Below are positions 19,409 through 31,507 of a stretch of DNA of 64,000 nucleotides, piece by piece (position 1 is the stretch's first letter; each line of letters opens with the position of its first letter). Made by a program: the position numbers and the translations under genes. The notes below the pieces were generated by a model. The model ran no database searches and was not told the DNA's origin. It worked only from the letters and a program-made list of their open reading frames with translations. Source of the DNA: Nematopogon swammerdamellus (taxonomy: Eukaryota > Arthropoda > Insecta > Lepidoptera > Adelidae); assembly GCA_946902875.1 (NCBI GenBank), contig OX336348.1, positions 18,935,741-18,999,740 of the forward strand. The letters are read 5' to 3'.

Positions 19409-19840
19409 AGTAGGGTTCGGTAACAGGTTTATGTCTGTCCATTCTACTAAGTTCTGCAAAATGAATGTAGGGTTCCGTAACAAATGCATGTCTGTCCGTT
19501 CTACAAAATTTAACATTTATTTACAAATGAATGTAGGGTTCCGTAACAAATGCATGTCTGTCCGTTCTACTAAATTTTACAATTTTCAACCAAGGTCCTC
19601 CGACGGTTATTTTATAATAAAAGTAGGGTTCCGTAACACGTTTATGTCTGTCCATTCTACTAATAAGTTCTGCAAAATGAATGTAGGGTTCCGTAACAAA
19701 TGCATGTCTGTCCGTTCTACAAAATTTAACATTTATTTTAAAATGAATGTAGGGTTCCGTAACAAATGCATGTCTGTCCGTTCTACTAAATTTTAAAATT
19801 TTCAACCAAGGTCCTCCGACGGTTATTTTATAATAAAAGT
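19409..19840. repeat. Higher-order minisatellite, two ~215-bp units of three monomers
   Basis: The monomer GTAGGGTTCCGTAACAAATG, followed by CATGTCTGTCCGTTCTAC, starts at about 19409, 19468, 19533, 19624, 19682 and 19748. The three-monomer block, ending CCTCCGACGGTTATTTTATAA, occurs twice. It abuts the 109-bp satellite. Open frames across it on both strands are repeat artefacts. Confidence 0.85.
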
Positions 19841-20690
19841 GTCTGTGTGGGCCCTGAATACGAATCCGTTGTCAAAACTCAAAAAAAGTGGCCGCCATTT
19901 TGAACTTTTTAGTTACTGGACCGATTGCTTTCAAAATCGATATCTGGGTGTCTGTGTGGGCTCTGAATACGAATCCGTTGTCAAAATTTTATAAAAGTGG
20001 CCGCCATTTTGAACTTTTTAGTTACTGGACCGATTGCTTTCAAAATCGATATCTGGGTGTCCGTGTGGGCTCTGAATACGAATCCGTTGTCAAAATTTAA
20101 AAACGTGGCCGCCATTTTGATCTTTTTAGTTACTGGACCGATTGATTTCAAAATCGATATCTGGGTGTCTGTGTGGGCTCTGAATACGAATCCGTTGTCA
20201 AAATTTTATAAAAGTGGCCGCCATTTTGAACTTTTTAGTTACTGGACCGATTGCTTTCAAAATCGATATCTGGGTGTCCGTGTGGGCTCTGAATACGAAT
20301 CCGTTGTCAAAATTTAAAAAAAGTGGTCGCCATTTTGAACTTTTTAGTTACTGGACCGATTGCTTTCAAAATCGATATCTGGGTGTCTGTGTGGGCTTTG
20401 AATACGAATCCGTTGTCAAAATTTTATAAAAGTGGCCGCCATTTTGAACTTTTTAGTTACTGGACCGATTGCTTTCAAAATCGATATCTGGGTGTCTGTG
20501 TGGGCTCTGAATACGAATCCGTTGTCAAAATTTTATAAAAGTGGCCGCCATTTTGAACTTTTTAGTTACTGGACCGATTGCTTTCAAAATCGATATCTTG
20601 GTGTCCGTGCGGGCTCTGAATACGAATCCGTTGTCAAAATTAAAAAAAGTGACCGCCATTTTGAACTTTTTAGTTACTGAACCGATTCGA
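19841..20690. repeat. 109-bp satellite, eight direct units
   Basis: Units begin GTGGCCGCCATTTTGAAC at 19888, 19997, 20105, 20214, 20323, 20432, 20541 and 20649 (spacing 108-109). They share ACTGGACCGATTGCTTTC and AATACGAATCCGTTGTC. Because 109 is not a multiple of three, the apparent proteins are the same repeat read in rotating frames. The eighth unit is interrupted at about 20690 by a LINE. Confidence 0.95.
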
Positions 20691-23055
20691 CTTTAATGTA
20701 AACTTTTTGACTGAAAGTAGAGATCGTCGCGACTTAGAAGACTTATTCGGATGCTTTAATTTAGCTAGACAAATTAATGAGCCTACTAGGGTAGCTAAAA
20801 CGTCAGCGACTTGTATTGACAACATATTCACCGACATCTCAAATATTCTAAATGCTGAAGTAATTTGCTGTTTAGAATCTGACCACTTTGGTCAGATTAT
20901 AACAATTCGGGATACAAAATTGAATACAATTAATATTAACCGTGTATCGAGAAAAGTTACCGCAAATGCTATAATTAAACTAAAAAATTGTATTTCTAAT
21001 GGCCTATCTATATTGTCGTATGAAAACTGTCCCCATTCTGACTATAAAAACATTTTTAATGTCATAAAAACAAGCATGGATATTCATTTGCCACTTATGC
21101 ATGTAAATATTGAAAAACACAATTTCAACAAATGGGCGACTAAGGGTATCCGTATTTCTAGGGATCGTCTCTATGAGCTCTACAAATACAAATCACTTAA
21201 TGAAAACATGACGAATTATGTAAGAAAATACAGTAAAGTATATAAAATGGTTATTAAAGAAGCCAAAAGAATTTGCTTATCTGACGAAATTTATAATTCA
21301 GATAACAAAATTAAAACAACTTGGGATATTATTAAACGGGAAACTGGAAAATATTGCGACAAAAATTCGGTATCCGGAATTCCTCTATCGTCTCACACTC
21401 TAAATGAATACTTTGCTAATGTGGCAACACGTATGACTGCAGGTATGTCATCTGCGGAAAATGCTATAAATTTTATAAAATCAAAAATTCCACCTTGCAC
21501 TAATTACTTTAAATTACACTCAATTACAACAAATACTATTTTAAAAACGTTTTCTAAAATTAAAATTAAAACTTCTCAAGATGCGTGGGGTATGTCTACT
21601 AAGCATATTCAATCCATTTTAAAGGAAATAGCTCCATATCTAGCAAATATATTCAACAACTGCTTCGAGGTCGGCTCTTTTCCTGACCTCATGAAGATAA
21701 GTAAAATTATTCCAATTCATAAGAGTGGATCCAGAACGGAATGTAATAACTACAGACCTATATCTATGCAACCAGTGCTTAGTAAAATTTTAGAAAAAAT
21801 TATACTTGATCAACTATCCTCATATTTCAGTCATAATAAATTACTTACGCAATGTCAGTATGGTTTTCAACAACAAAAATCAACTGATGATGCAATTGCG
21901 TCATTAATTCATAGTGTACTGGATTCGCTTGACGGGTCGCAAAAGACTATAGGTGTATTTTGCGATCTGTCAAAGGCCTTTGATTGTGTGCACCATGAAA
22001 TATTACTGGCTAAATTAAACCATTACGGAATAAATGGAAAGGAATTAGATCTTATGAAGTCCTATCTAGCAGACAGAAAACACTTAACTGAAGTAAATGG
22101 TAATGTCTCAAGTCAATGTTCATGTGATATTGGTGTTCCTCAGGGATCCATTCTGGGTCCTTTCTTATTTCTAGTCTATATTAATGACCTACCGGAATGT
22201 ATTGAGAATGAGGGGAGTCTAGTCATGTTCGCTGACGATGCATCATTTGTATTTAAACATGATAATGCTAATATGCTTCTAGAGGCAGTAACGACCACTA
22301 TGTCTCGCATACACAACTGGTTTAAGTTTAACAATTTATTATTCAATGTTGGTAAAACGAAAGCAGTACTATTCGCTCTGAGGCCCTCCCCACTTATGTG
22401 TAATATTAAGATGGGAAGCGATGAAATTGAATTTATAAACTGTGTTAAATTCTTGGGATTAAAACTCGATGCAAAATTACAGTGGGACAATCATATTGAT
22501 TATATTGCTCCGAAACTACGCTCCTCTGTTTATGCTATTCGTACAATAAGAAATGTATGTGGTCTTAAGGCAGCCAAAACAGTTTACTTTGCTTATTTCC
22601 AAAGCATAATGAGCTACGGCCTGAAATTCTGGGGTAATGCAGCCAATAATAAAAGAATTTTTATATTGCAAAAGAGAGCTCTTCGCACGATGCTAAAATT
22701 GAAATCGCCCACCTCTTGTCGCAACAAATTTAAAGAAAATAAAATTCTAACTATGCCTAGTCTTTATATCTTCAAAAATCTGTTATATGCCCGTAAGAAC
22801 ATGGCTGAGACACCTCTCAACTCTAACAATCATAGCTACAATACTAGAAATAAGGACAAAATTGCAAGCGTGTCGTGTAGATTGGCTAAAAAAGCCAAAA
22901 GTTTTATATGCAATAGTGTCAAATTGTATAATGCTCTTCCGAATAACATAAAGGTTCTCCCAGATAAAGCCTTCAAAGCAAAACTAAAGGAGTACTTAAT
23001 AGAAAAAGAGTGCTACTCAATTGACGAGTTTTATATTGACAATGACGTTAAGTAA
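20691..23055 (+). pseudogene. LINE endonuclease C-terminus and complete reverse transcriptase
   Basis: The frame is open for about 788 residues and runs from DFNVNF, the middle of the endonuclease, where the element was truncated. The endonuclease end shows INEPTRVAKTSATCIDNIF and SDHFGQI, so the SDH catalytic motif is present. RT motifs follow: NYRPISMQPVLSKILEKII, CDLSKAFDCVHHEIL, GVPQGSILGPFLFLVYINDL, catalytic FADDASFVF (about residue 510) and LGLKLDAKLQWDNHI. The stop is at 23053-23055. The long uninterrupted frame suggests a young copy. There is no ATG or promoter upstream except satellite. Family: CR1/Jockey-like, not further resolved. Confidence 0.88.
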
Positions 23056-23597
23056 GTAGTTACTCGTACTATCTGTGATATATAATTATTTTAGTGTATA
23101 CAATTTAAATGTTATATTTTTTATTTTTTTTTAGGTTTTATTTTGTTTGACTAATTTGACAATTCTTTTGATGCTAGATGTTTGATTTAATTTTGTGTGT
23201 TTTTTATTTTTACCTAATTTAACAATTTAAATGTACCTAATTCTTATTTTAATCGATTGACTAAATAATTTGACAATTCTATTGATGCTACCTATTTTAA
23301 TTTTGAATTTTAATTTATTTTAATTTTATTTTTATTTTAATTGATTTTAATTTTTTTATATTGACATAATTAAATTTTTAACCTTTGACAATTCTATTGA
23401 TGCGAAGTATTTTTTCAAACTGTTTTATTCTCTGTATTCTTATAATTTTTAGTTATGTACCTATGTTATTGCTTAGGCTAAAATTATTAGTCCCTTGCCA
23501 TGGCTAGACCCAGACAGTTTCAATTGTAAAATTGGTAAACTAAATGTGACGAACTCAAGTGTACCGATGCTACCTAAGATGGAAATTAATAAATGAA
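20691..23597 (+). mobile_element. 5'-truncated LINE inserted in the 109-bp satellite
   Basis: Satellite sequence stops at ...ACCGATT (about 20690) and resumes at TGCTTTCAAAATCG (23598), the next bases of the same unit. The insert starts inside the endonuclease GDFN motif and ends after AATAAATGAAAT. There is an AT-rich 3' UTR of about 540 bases but no long poly-A. Confidence 0.9.
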
Positions 23598-24615
23598 ATT
23601 GCTTTCAAAATCGATATCTGGGTGTCTGTGTAGGTTCTGAACACGAATCCGTTGTCAAAATTTAAAAAAGTTTCCGCCATTTTGAACTTTTTAGTTCCTG
23701 GACCGATTGCTTTCAAAATCGATATCTGGGTGTCTGTGTGGGCTCTGAATACGAATCCGTTGTCAAAATTTTATAAAAGTGGCCGCCATTTTGAACTTTT
23801 TAGTTACTGGACCGATTGCTTTCAAAATCGATGTCTGGGTGTCCGTGCGGGCTCTGAATACGAATCCGTTATCAAAATTAAAAAAAGTGGCCGCCATTTT
23901 GAACTTTTTAGTTACTATGGCGGTTATTATATTATTATTTAAAATGGCGGCCACTTTTTTTACATTTTGACAACGGATTCGTATTCAGAGCCCACACAGA
24001 CACCCAGATATCGATTTTGAAACCAATCGGTCCAGTAACTAAAAAGTTCAAAATGGCGGCCACTTTTTTTACATTTTGACAACGGATTCGTATTCAGAGC
24101 CCACACAGACACCCAGATATCGATTTTGAAAGCAATCGGTCCAGTAACTAAAAAGTTCAAAATGGCGGCCACTTTTTTTAAATTTTGACTACAGATTCGT
24201 ATTCAGAGCCCACACATACACCCAGATATCGATTTTGAAAGCAATCGGTCCAGTAACGAAAAAGTTCAAAATGGCGGCCACTTTTTTTTATTTTTACTAC
24301 AGATTCGTATTCAGAGCCCACACATACACCCAGATATCGATTTTGAAAGCAATCGGTACAGTAACTAAAAAGTTCAAAATGGCGGCCACTTTTTTTAAAT
24401 TTTGACTACAGATTCGTATTCAGAGCCCACACATACACCCAGATATCGATTTTGAAAGCAATCGGTCCACTATCTAAAAAGTTCAAAATGGCGGCCACTT
24501 TTTTTAAATTTTTACTACAGATTCGTAATCAGAGCCCACACATACACCCAGATATCGATTTTGAAAGCAATCGGTCCAGTAACTAAAAAGTTTAAAATGG
24601 CGGCCACTTTTTTTA
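23598..24615. repeat. 109-bp satellite, direct units then an inverted array
   Basis: After the LINE, the interrupted unit finishes and direct units start at about 23671, 23780 and 23889. Around 23920-23940 the orientation flips across GGCGGTTATTATATTATTATT. Then about seven inverted units follow, with AAAATGGCGGCCACTTTTTT near 23940, 24050, 24160, 24268, 24377, 24486 and 24595. The array is thus a large palindrome of satellite units. Confidence 0.95.
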
Positions 24616-25214
24616 AATCGCGAGATTAAAACACCATGAATATTATTAAACCGGAAAAAAATATTGTTTTAAGGAAGACTCCAATCTTTTACTCTGTTCC
24701 TCGAAGTTTAGGTAAATAAGCCCTACTTATTCCTATCACTGATTATTAGTACAACTTTTCAAAAATATTAGAACAACAGTCTGGTTTAATTTTTCAATAT
24801 TTTTTTTTGGATTCAAACAATAATATTCGTTCAGTAAAAACTATTTGAAATAATATTACAAATAACAATTTCAAAATTCACAAATATACCGCACCATCAT
24901 CGTCCGTCAGACTGGCATTCGTAGTGATCCCGTCAAGTTGCCGTCAAGCAAGGCTTCCGATTGGTCGGACGGTCGGCTCTTACTACCAGATACCCGAGCC
25001 AAGCCAGCGATAACAAACCTGTCGCTGGCCTTGCTCGCTCTGTCTCTCTCCATATCGCAGGGCGCGATATGGGTAACGGAGATAGACAAGTCACGTCATA
25101 AAAGATTAAATTGCGATTTCGATTTTCGTAGTAGTAGGGATTTTTGGCTAGCCGTGCTCCGATACAAACGCAGTAGCGTTGCGTCTCCCGTATGTATGCT
25201 CGGTGGGAGGACTC
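24616..25214. other. No gene seen; sequence of unknown origin truncating BEL2
   Basis: 24616-24900 is AT-rich. 24907-25214 is of mixed composition (GGTCGGACGGTCGGC, TATCGCAGGGCGCGATAT) and replaces the end of BEL2 pol. The last string is a short palindrome-like sequence. No terminal repeats could be established. Confidence 0.35.
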
Positions 25215-25280
25215 TTCATAATTATATTCAGGAACAGCTGTGAGCTGTTCCCCGATAAGAAAATGTCCTGGAGTCAAGAC
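25215..25280 (-). pseudogene. BEL2 DUF5641 start, left of the LINE insertion
   Basis: The frame reads TPGHFLIGEQLTAVPEYNYEE, the sequence that follows the integrase in BEL polyproteins. It continues from SELDV at 25932 once the LINE and the AAGAC duplication are set aside. It breaks off at about 25214 in unrelated sequence. Confidence 0.85.
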
Positions 25281-25926
25281 CAGTCCAGAAAATTGGGAAT
25301 ACTTTTCCGCAATCGGCGGTTCTTCTCACCGGCACAACTATTCCTGTTGTACAAAACACAGATTAGGCCGGTGATGGAGTACTGCAGTCACATCTGGGAG
25401 GGTAGTCCCCATTATCTGCTAGCATCCTTGGACTCGATACAGCGCCGAGCCATCCGTCTTGTTGGTGACCCGAAACTTACAGATGGTCTGGAGTCCCTAA
25501 GTCACAGACGATTTGTGGGTTCGCTTAGTCTGTTTTACAGATACTATCACGGACGCTGCTCTGCGGAACTAGCATCCCTTATTCCCTGCCACCCGTCCTA
25601 TCTCCGCATGACTCGTCGCAGAGAGACTCAGCACCCTTTTGTTGTTGACATTGGGCTTTTGAGAACCCATCGGTTTTCTAAATCGTTTCTTTGTCGCACC
25701 GCTAGAGTGTGGAACTGTCTTCCGGCGAGTGTATTTCCTGAATCCTTTAACCTGGGTGTCTTCAAGCGTCGTATTAACGGGCTAGACAGCCTAGCAACAG
25801 TCCGCAAATCTGCTGGCATGCACCTAACTGAGCGTGGTTTCGCGAGGAGAGGTGATTTTGGCTCTGTCAACTGCACCATTGGTCCCTCGGCACAGCCACC
25901 CATGCTGGTTTACATAAAAAAAAAAA
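25281..25926 (+). mobile_element. 5'-truncated poly-A LINE inside BEL2
   Basis: Flanked by AAGAC (25276-25280 and 25927-25931) and ending in about 12 A residues. It encodes the C-terminal region after the RT domain: RKLGILFRNRRFFSPAQLFL, RPVMEYCSHIWEGSP, IQRRAIRLVGDP, SLFYRYYHGRCSAELASLIP and FLCRTARVWNCLPASVFPES. The same motifs appear in the LINE at 45.0-46.3 kb, so they are one family. There is no frameshift before the region's end at about 25850. Confidence 0.9.
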
Positions 25927-25928
25927 AA

Positions 25929-27978
25929 GACATCCAACTCCGATGGATCTGTAGATAGTGCACAGAGGCGTCTCGAGTTGAGAACCGCCTCTAGCCTTGT
26001 GAATACCGTAGTGAGCTCTTCAAATGTGAGAATTTGTTCCCCTATAACTCGTTTTATGTGAAATTTTGAACCCTTTATAGCCGTTTCCCACAAACCGCCA
26101 AAGTGACTGCCTGTCGGTGGGCTTCTATGAAATGATATGTGCCTATCCGATAATGCTTTACCTATTTCGTCGCGTGTGGTTTGAAGAAACTGCTCTACCT
26201 CTTTAATATATCTAGCAGTGCCAACGAAATTCCTACCATGATCAGTATAAAGATCAGTGCAGAGTCCTCTGCGTGACGTGAATCTTGTGAACGCGGCTAA
26301 GAATGCTTCTGTTGGGAGACATGATACCGCTTCGAGGTGCACAGCTTTTGTCACAAAACAAACAAAGACACAAAGATATGATTTTTGAGTCTTTGCTCCC
26401 CGTAACGAACTAGATTTTGTGATAAACGGTCCCCCAAAATCAGCACCGACCTTTAGGAATGGTCGCGCAACTGTACAGCGATCAGGAGGCAGATCTCCCA
26501 TAAACGGCTCCCTGTTTCGTGGCGATAATCTAAAGCACTTGACACACTTGTGGACTCTGGTGCGAATTGCAGATCGAGCAGAGAGAATCCAGAACCTCTG
26601 CCGAGTGATGTTCATTAATGTTGATGAACCCACGTGTAAATATGCTATGTGATGATAATCTATCAGTAATTGTGTAAAATGATGAGATTTTGGCAACAAC
26701 ATGGGATATTTGGCAGAGTATGTGAGTTTCGAATGTCTCAATCGACCGCCCACCCTGATGATTCCCGCGGAATTGAGAAACGGGTGGATCCTGTTGAAGC
26801 TTCTATAACAAACATTGCCCTTTGCAAGTCGATGCAGTTCTAAACTAAATGCTGATTGTTGCACTACCTTCACCAGCGCCTGAAGAGCTCTATCTAATTC
26901 CTTGATTGAGAGTGGCTGAGTAACTTTCTCTTTGGACCGACAATTATCTAGGAATCTCAGACACCAAGCTGAGACCCGGACTAACTTGGAGTATGAGCTG
27001 AACCGAGAGAAAAGCGCATCCTCGACTGCTGAAACTGTACAGCTGATTGCAGCTTCTTCTTGATCTGTTTCAACTGGTCCTTCACTTGGAACCAAAACTG
27101 TTTTCGGCCAAGTTTCCGGACCCCCGGTGAGCAAATTTGGTTGAAACCACAATGGATGGTTGACCAGTTCGCTCGGAAACAAACCACGAGACGCACAGGC
27201 TGTCGGATTCATCTCGGATGGTACGTGTCTCCACTGATTAGGATTGACGAGGCCATGTAGTTGACAAACTCGGTTTGCTTCATAAATGTTTAATTGATGG
27301 GGAGGTGTTTTTATCCAAGATAGAACTATGGTGGAATCTGACCACGCTGAGATGCTTTCAATATTGATAAATTCTTTGTACACGCTAACTACGTGAGCGA
27401 GGAGCCGAGCGGTGAGCACTGCCGCACACAACTCGAGCCGAGGAATCGTGAGTCGTTGACGTATAGGAGCAACTTTCAATTTTGCAATTAACATGTGCAC
27501 CGACACATATCGCGTTTTGTCTACTGCTCGTAAGTAGATAACAGAGCCGTAACCGCGTTCGGATGCATCTCCGAACCCATGTAATTGTACAGATTGTACA
27601 CCTTCAGATAGAATATAACGTTTTAACCGAACGTTACCCAAGTCAGAGAACTCTGCAACAATTCTGTTCCATTTGTCACAGATTGCAGGTGGAACTTCTT
27701 GATCCCATGAGAGGGAGAGAAGCCATCATTCTTGCATGAGAGCCTTAGCCGTAAAGATAACTGGAGTTAACCAGCCGCATGGATCGAATATTCGAGCAAT
27801 GTTTGAGAGAATCGCCCGTTTTGTTACCCTTTTGTTACACAAGTTCACATGATTCAAAAAACTATCTAAATTTGATGACCACCGAATACCTAAAATTTTT
27901 AAAACGGAATCGTCATTTTGATCAAATGTTAATGGTGTTTCTCTGAAGTCTTCAGGAAGCTTATCGAGTAAGTCTGAA
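25929..27978 (-). pseudogene. BEL2 RNase H and integrase region
   Basis: This continues pol after the frameshift at about 27995. An in-frame TGA at 27726-27728 interrupts it. From 27641 the frame is open for about 570 residues: HGFGDASERGYGSVIYLR and AWSDSTIVLSWIKTPPHQLN (RNase H-like), WRHVPSEMNPTACASRG, then the integrase with CVKCFRLSPRN, VGADFGGPF, YTDHGRNF and FGGLWETAIKGSK, so the D, D and E positions are all present. It ends at SELDV where the LINE has inserted. The frame then reads into LINE poly-T as FFFFY, which is not part of the protein. Confidence 0.87.
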
Positions 27979-30750
27979 TTATTGCTCGACCATTTTCGTA
28001 ATTTCGAAACATCCTAGTTTTAGCAATGATATTAGGTCATCTCGCAGCGCTACTGCTTCCATAAGAGTAGACGCACCAGACACAACGTCATCTACAAAGA
28101 TGTCTTGCCGTAGGACTCTACTTGCGTTAGGATGAGTGTCCTTGCCTTCATCAGCGAGTTGATGAAGGCACCGCATCGCTAAGAAAGGTGCAGATGTCGT
28201 ACCGTACGTGACCGTCTTTAACATATAGTGCTGAACGGGTTGATCGGGTGAGTCCCTCCACAGTATAAGCTGGTACCGTTGATCATCTGGGTGGACTACC
28301 ACTTGCCTATACATTTGTTTTATGTCACTTGTGAACACCACTGCGTGCAACCTAAATCTCAAAATAACATCTACTATGTTTTGTTGTAATTTGGCTCCAG
28401 ATAGCATCGTATCGTTTAAAGAATAGCCTGAAGTAGTTGGCATTGACGCGTCAAACACCGCGCGAAGTTTAGTAGTACTGCTCAACTCGCGTACTACTCC
28501 GTGATGGGGAATAAAATATTTTACTCTCCCGTCATCACACTGTACATCATATCGCTGCATGTGTCCTAGTTCCCGATAGTCCGTCATGATTTTATTGTAT
28601 TCCATTTTTAGAACAGGGTTCTTGTTTAATCGTCTCTCAAGCATGATAAGCCTTTTGAAAGTTTGAGCATACGAATCGCCTAACATTTTTTCAGGATCTG
28701 ACTTGAACGGAAGCCTAACGCAAAACCTTCCATCCTTTTCTCGAGTATGTGTATTTTGAAATAATTGTTCACATTTTACATTTTCAGGATCCTGTACAAG
28801 AATCTTAGTTGCAGGTTCTTCTACTTCCCAGAATCTTTTCAGAGTGTCATCTAATGTAACGCTACACTTGAGGGCTGTAGCGACATGTAGGGAATTTAGT
28901 TTGAAAACAGGAGATGAACCTCCAATTAGAACCCAACCAAATTCTGTATTTAAAGCAGATGGCAGACCTCTACCTAACCTTATCTTATCACCTTGAAGTA
29001 TTTCCATGGCAAGATCTGAACCAATGAGGAAATCGATTGGTCGTGAGATGTGAAATTCGGGATCGGCTAATGTAATATTTTTTGGTAATATCGCGAAAAC
29101 CTCATCACTGATTTGACCAGATGGATAATTTCTAGATATGCACTTAACCACATGAGCAGCAGTATGATGCACCGGATGAGGTGAGAAGTGTGATTGAACG
29201 TTAAAATCAACTATTCCGTCCGAGCGTTCCGATTGGTTATCGCCGAAAACCGAGACGGGAATAGAACCATAGTGTCTGTGTAGTCCTAGTCGTTGTGAAC
29301 ACGCTTCAGTCATGAAATTACTGTCCGCCGCAGTATCAAATAATGCTCGGACAGGTTGTAGTTTCCCTTGAGAATCCTGAACGTGAACGAACAGCGTACC
29401 TAACAGAGCCGTAGCCATGTTATGCCCCGTGTGAGCCTGGGTAACTTCAAGAATGACAGTTGAGTTGAATACTGACAACTGATCCCCAGAGTTGGAGTGC
29501 GCTGCGAGCGCGTCACTCCCCGTACCTTGTGATGTGTGCACTTGCGCTGAGTGCCGACCGCCAGCCGCCGGGGGCTGGACCGGTCCCGTGATATGAAGTG
29601 ATGGATGGTGACGACCATTGCATTCCTTGCAATTAAACCTTGATTTGCAATTGCTGACCTTATGTTGGCGCAGGGAATTGAAACATAACCCAAGTTCCTT
29701 GACTTTATCTCTGCGTTGTTGATTTTCCATTTCTACGAACATCGGACATATATTTACCCAGTGTGCTTGTTTACACAGAGCACAGCTTATTTTGTATTCT
29801 TTTTCACTGGTAGATACAAAGTCGTGGTGCTTAAGTTGTGGTTTTCGAACATGCGAGTTGTTCGATGTTGACTTGTCGGTGAACGGAGGAATCGGCTTGG
29901 TCGCTTCTAGTGCTTTACACTGAAGTTCCATGCATTCGACCACGTTGTCGAACGATGGTATGTCTACGGCTTTATATTCCAACTCAAACCGATTTCTTAG
30001 CTCACCGTTCAGTTTATGAGTGATAATGTGAAGAAGTAGGAACGACCATGATTTTACCGGAAACTCTAGTGCCGTCAGCGCTGATTCGGGAATTACATTG
30101 TTAAGTACAGGAAACTTATCGTGCTGAGTTGTCGGTTTCGAAGTCTGTATGGCTTCTAGGAATTTGGATAAAAAAGAGTTCATATGTCCGGGAATGTTAG
30201 GGTTCTCGGTCATGGTCTTTGTCGCGTCAGCGTCATACTTATCTCGATTCTTGTGCGACGATCTTGTTGACCTCGACCTTAGCTCCCGACTGCTACGACG
30301 ATCATGCGAGCGCCGCTCGCCCCGGGTTCGACTCCGGCGGTGCGACTCCCGCTCCCGGCCGCTACGACAACCACGCGATCGTCGCTCGCCTGGGGTTCGG
30401 CTCTGGCGGCGCGACTCTCGACTCTTGCCGCGAGAATGACGTCTCTGGACGCTGCGACTCCTGTGGCGGCGCGAGCTGCGGCTGCGACTGCGACGCCGTG
30501 GCCGGCGGCTGCGCACGCTGTGGCTCCTGTCGCTACCGCTCCTGCTGCGAGTACGGCGCCTCTCGATGCTGCGCTTCTTGTGACGACGTACGCGAGGACT
30601 GCTCGTGCTCCGAGTCCTGCGTCGTCGGCGCTCACTGCGGATGCTCCGCTCTCTCGCTCGCGAGCGGCTGCGCGGGTCGTTGGATGCCCCGTCAAGAGAG
30701 CGTCCTCGGTCCCCGCCGCTGTCAGCATCGACTGGTCGGTCTGGTGTCAT
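27979..30750 (-). pseudogene. BEL2 gag (Arg/Ser-rich N-terminus), protease and RT start
   Basis: A 923-residue frame. Residues 1 to about 175 are dominated by RS/SR dipeptides (for example RRSRSRSSRRHRSRSVQRR), like the RS domain of splicing factors. Residues about 190-290 match only the second half of the usual DUF1759 gag (ALEFPVKSWSFLLLHI). Cys/His clusters start at about 323 (CALCKQAHWVNIC). The protease has ALFDTAADSNFMTE (about 470) and LADPEFHISRPIDFLIGSD. The RT shows LRAVFDAS, FTSDIKQMYRQV, YGTTSAPFLAMR and catalytic FVDDVVSGAS (about 886). The frame is lost at an extra A near 27995. Whether the RS block is a real gag domain or a fused repeat needs other copies. Confidence 0.85.
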
Positions 30751-31500
30751 CTATTTGGGTTGGGTTTTACTTTTCCTTCAAACTACTTAGTTTAAAGTCT
30801 TACTATTCCTGTGGATGGGCATGGTTGTTCTAGTGGAACGTTATTTCGTCCACACTACCCCACTTGTGACGTTGTAGGACTCATTGTCTGACTCGGAAAA
30901 AACCGCACAACCACACTTCCTGCCCTCACGTCTCCGAGTAAGATGGCGGCGGAGCCGGTTGCGCCACCTCTGCGCCTACGACGGTACAAATCCGAACTTA
31001 AAACGAGCGCCACCTTGCGGTGAAAGTGGCGATGCTTACAATAAACAATTAGGTATGTAACCAGCGACGTTTTTCACAAATGCTTTGCTTACTAATTAAA
31101 TAAGTAATTAAAGCGTACACACAATATATGTAATTCACATAGCGCTTATGAATGAATACATAATATAAAAAAAATATAACAGCACCACGAAAGCAGACAC
31201 CTCACCTTATGCATACTGTGCCACACCAAGCACGGAAAACATTATAGTTATCATCTCTTACATAGACCAATTATGACCATGAAGCAGCCTATCGAGGCGG
31301 AACCCCAACCAAACAGAATTAGGACAGACCGTAAAAAAAATAAAATAAAATAAAATATCAGTCTTATCCAACTTCACCGCATAAGGATGGATCAACGGCA
31401 CCCCCGGCCGCCGCGCCCGACCCTCGCCGACCGCGACTCCCGGATCATGGCGCGGTCTGACTGAACGAGCATAACCTTAGGCTCATCTACCTCGCATGCG
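30751..31500. other. BEL2 leader and flank, no gene
   Basis: It probably includes the BEL2 5' leader or LTR remnant (30751 to about 31060). 31340-31500 carries AAATA repeats and GC-rich bits. No direct repeat of this segment was found left of 25.2 kb, so the 3' LTR seems lost. Confidence 0.4.
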
Positions 31501-31507
31501 AATGATT

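Larger units (their letters stand above)
25215..31060 (-). mobile_element. BEL2: old BEL/Pao element with RS-rich gag, broken
   Basis: The minus-strand order is gag, protease, RT (30750-27979), RNase H and integrase (27978-25929), then the DUF5641 start (25277-25215). A LINE is inserted at 25281-25926. The frame has one 1-base shift near 27995 and a stop at 27726-27728. No LTR pair was found; the right limit (about 31060) is a guess. It is the only BEL copy here that keeps an RT. Confidence 0.8.

Noticed and set aside
19888..20680. Overlapping 70-106-residue frames of near-identical protein
   Set aside because: They are the 109-bp satellite read in rotating frames, and also occur on the opposite strand in the inverted array.
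19841..24615. CRISPR-like array
   Set aside because: Units are contiguous 109-bp satellites without unique spacers, and the genome is eukaryotic.
30219..30833. Cys-rich 204-residue plus-strand protein
   Set aside because: Antisense of the RS-rich BEL2 gag; the Cys and Ala content is a by-product of the RS codons.
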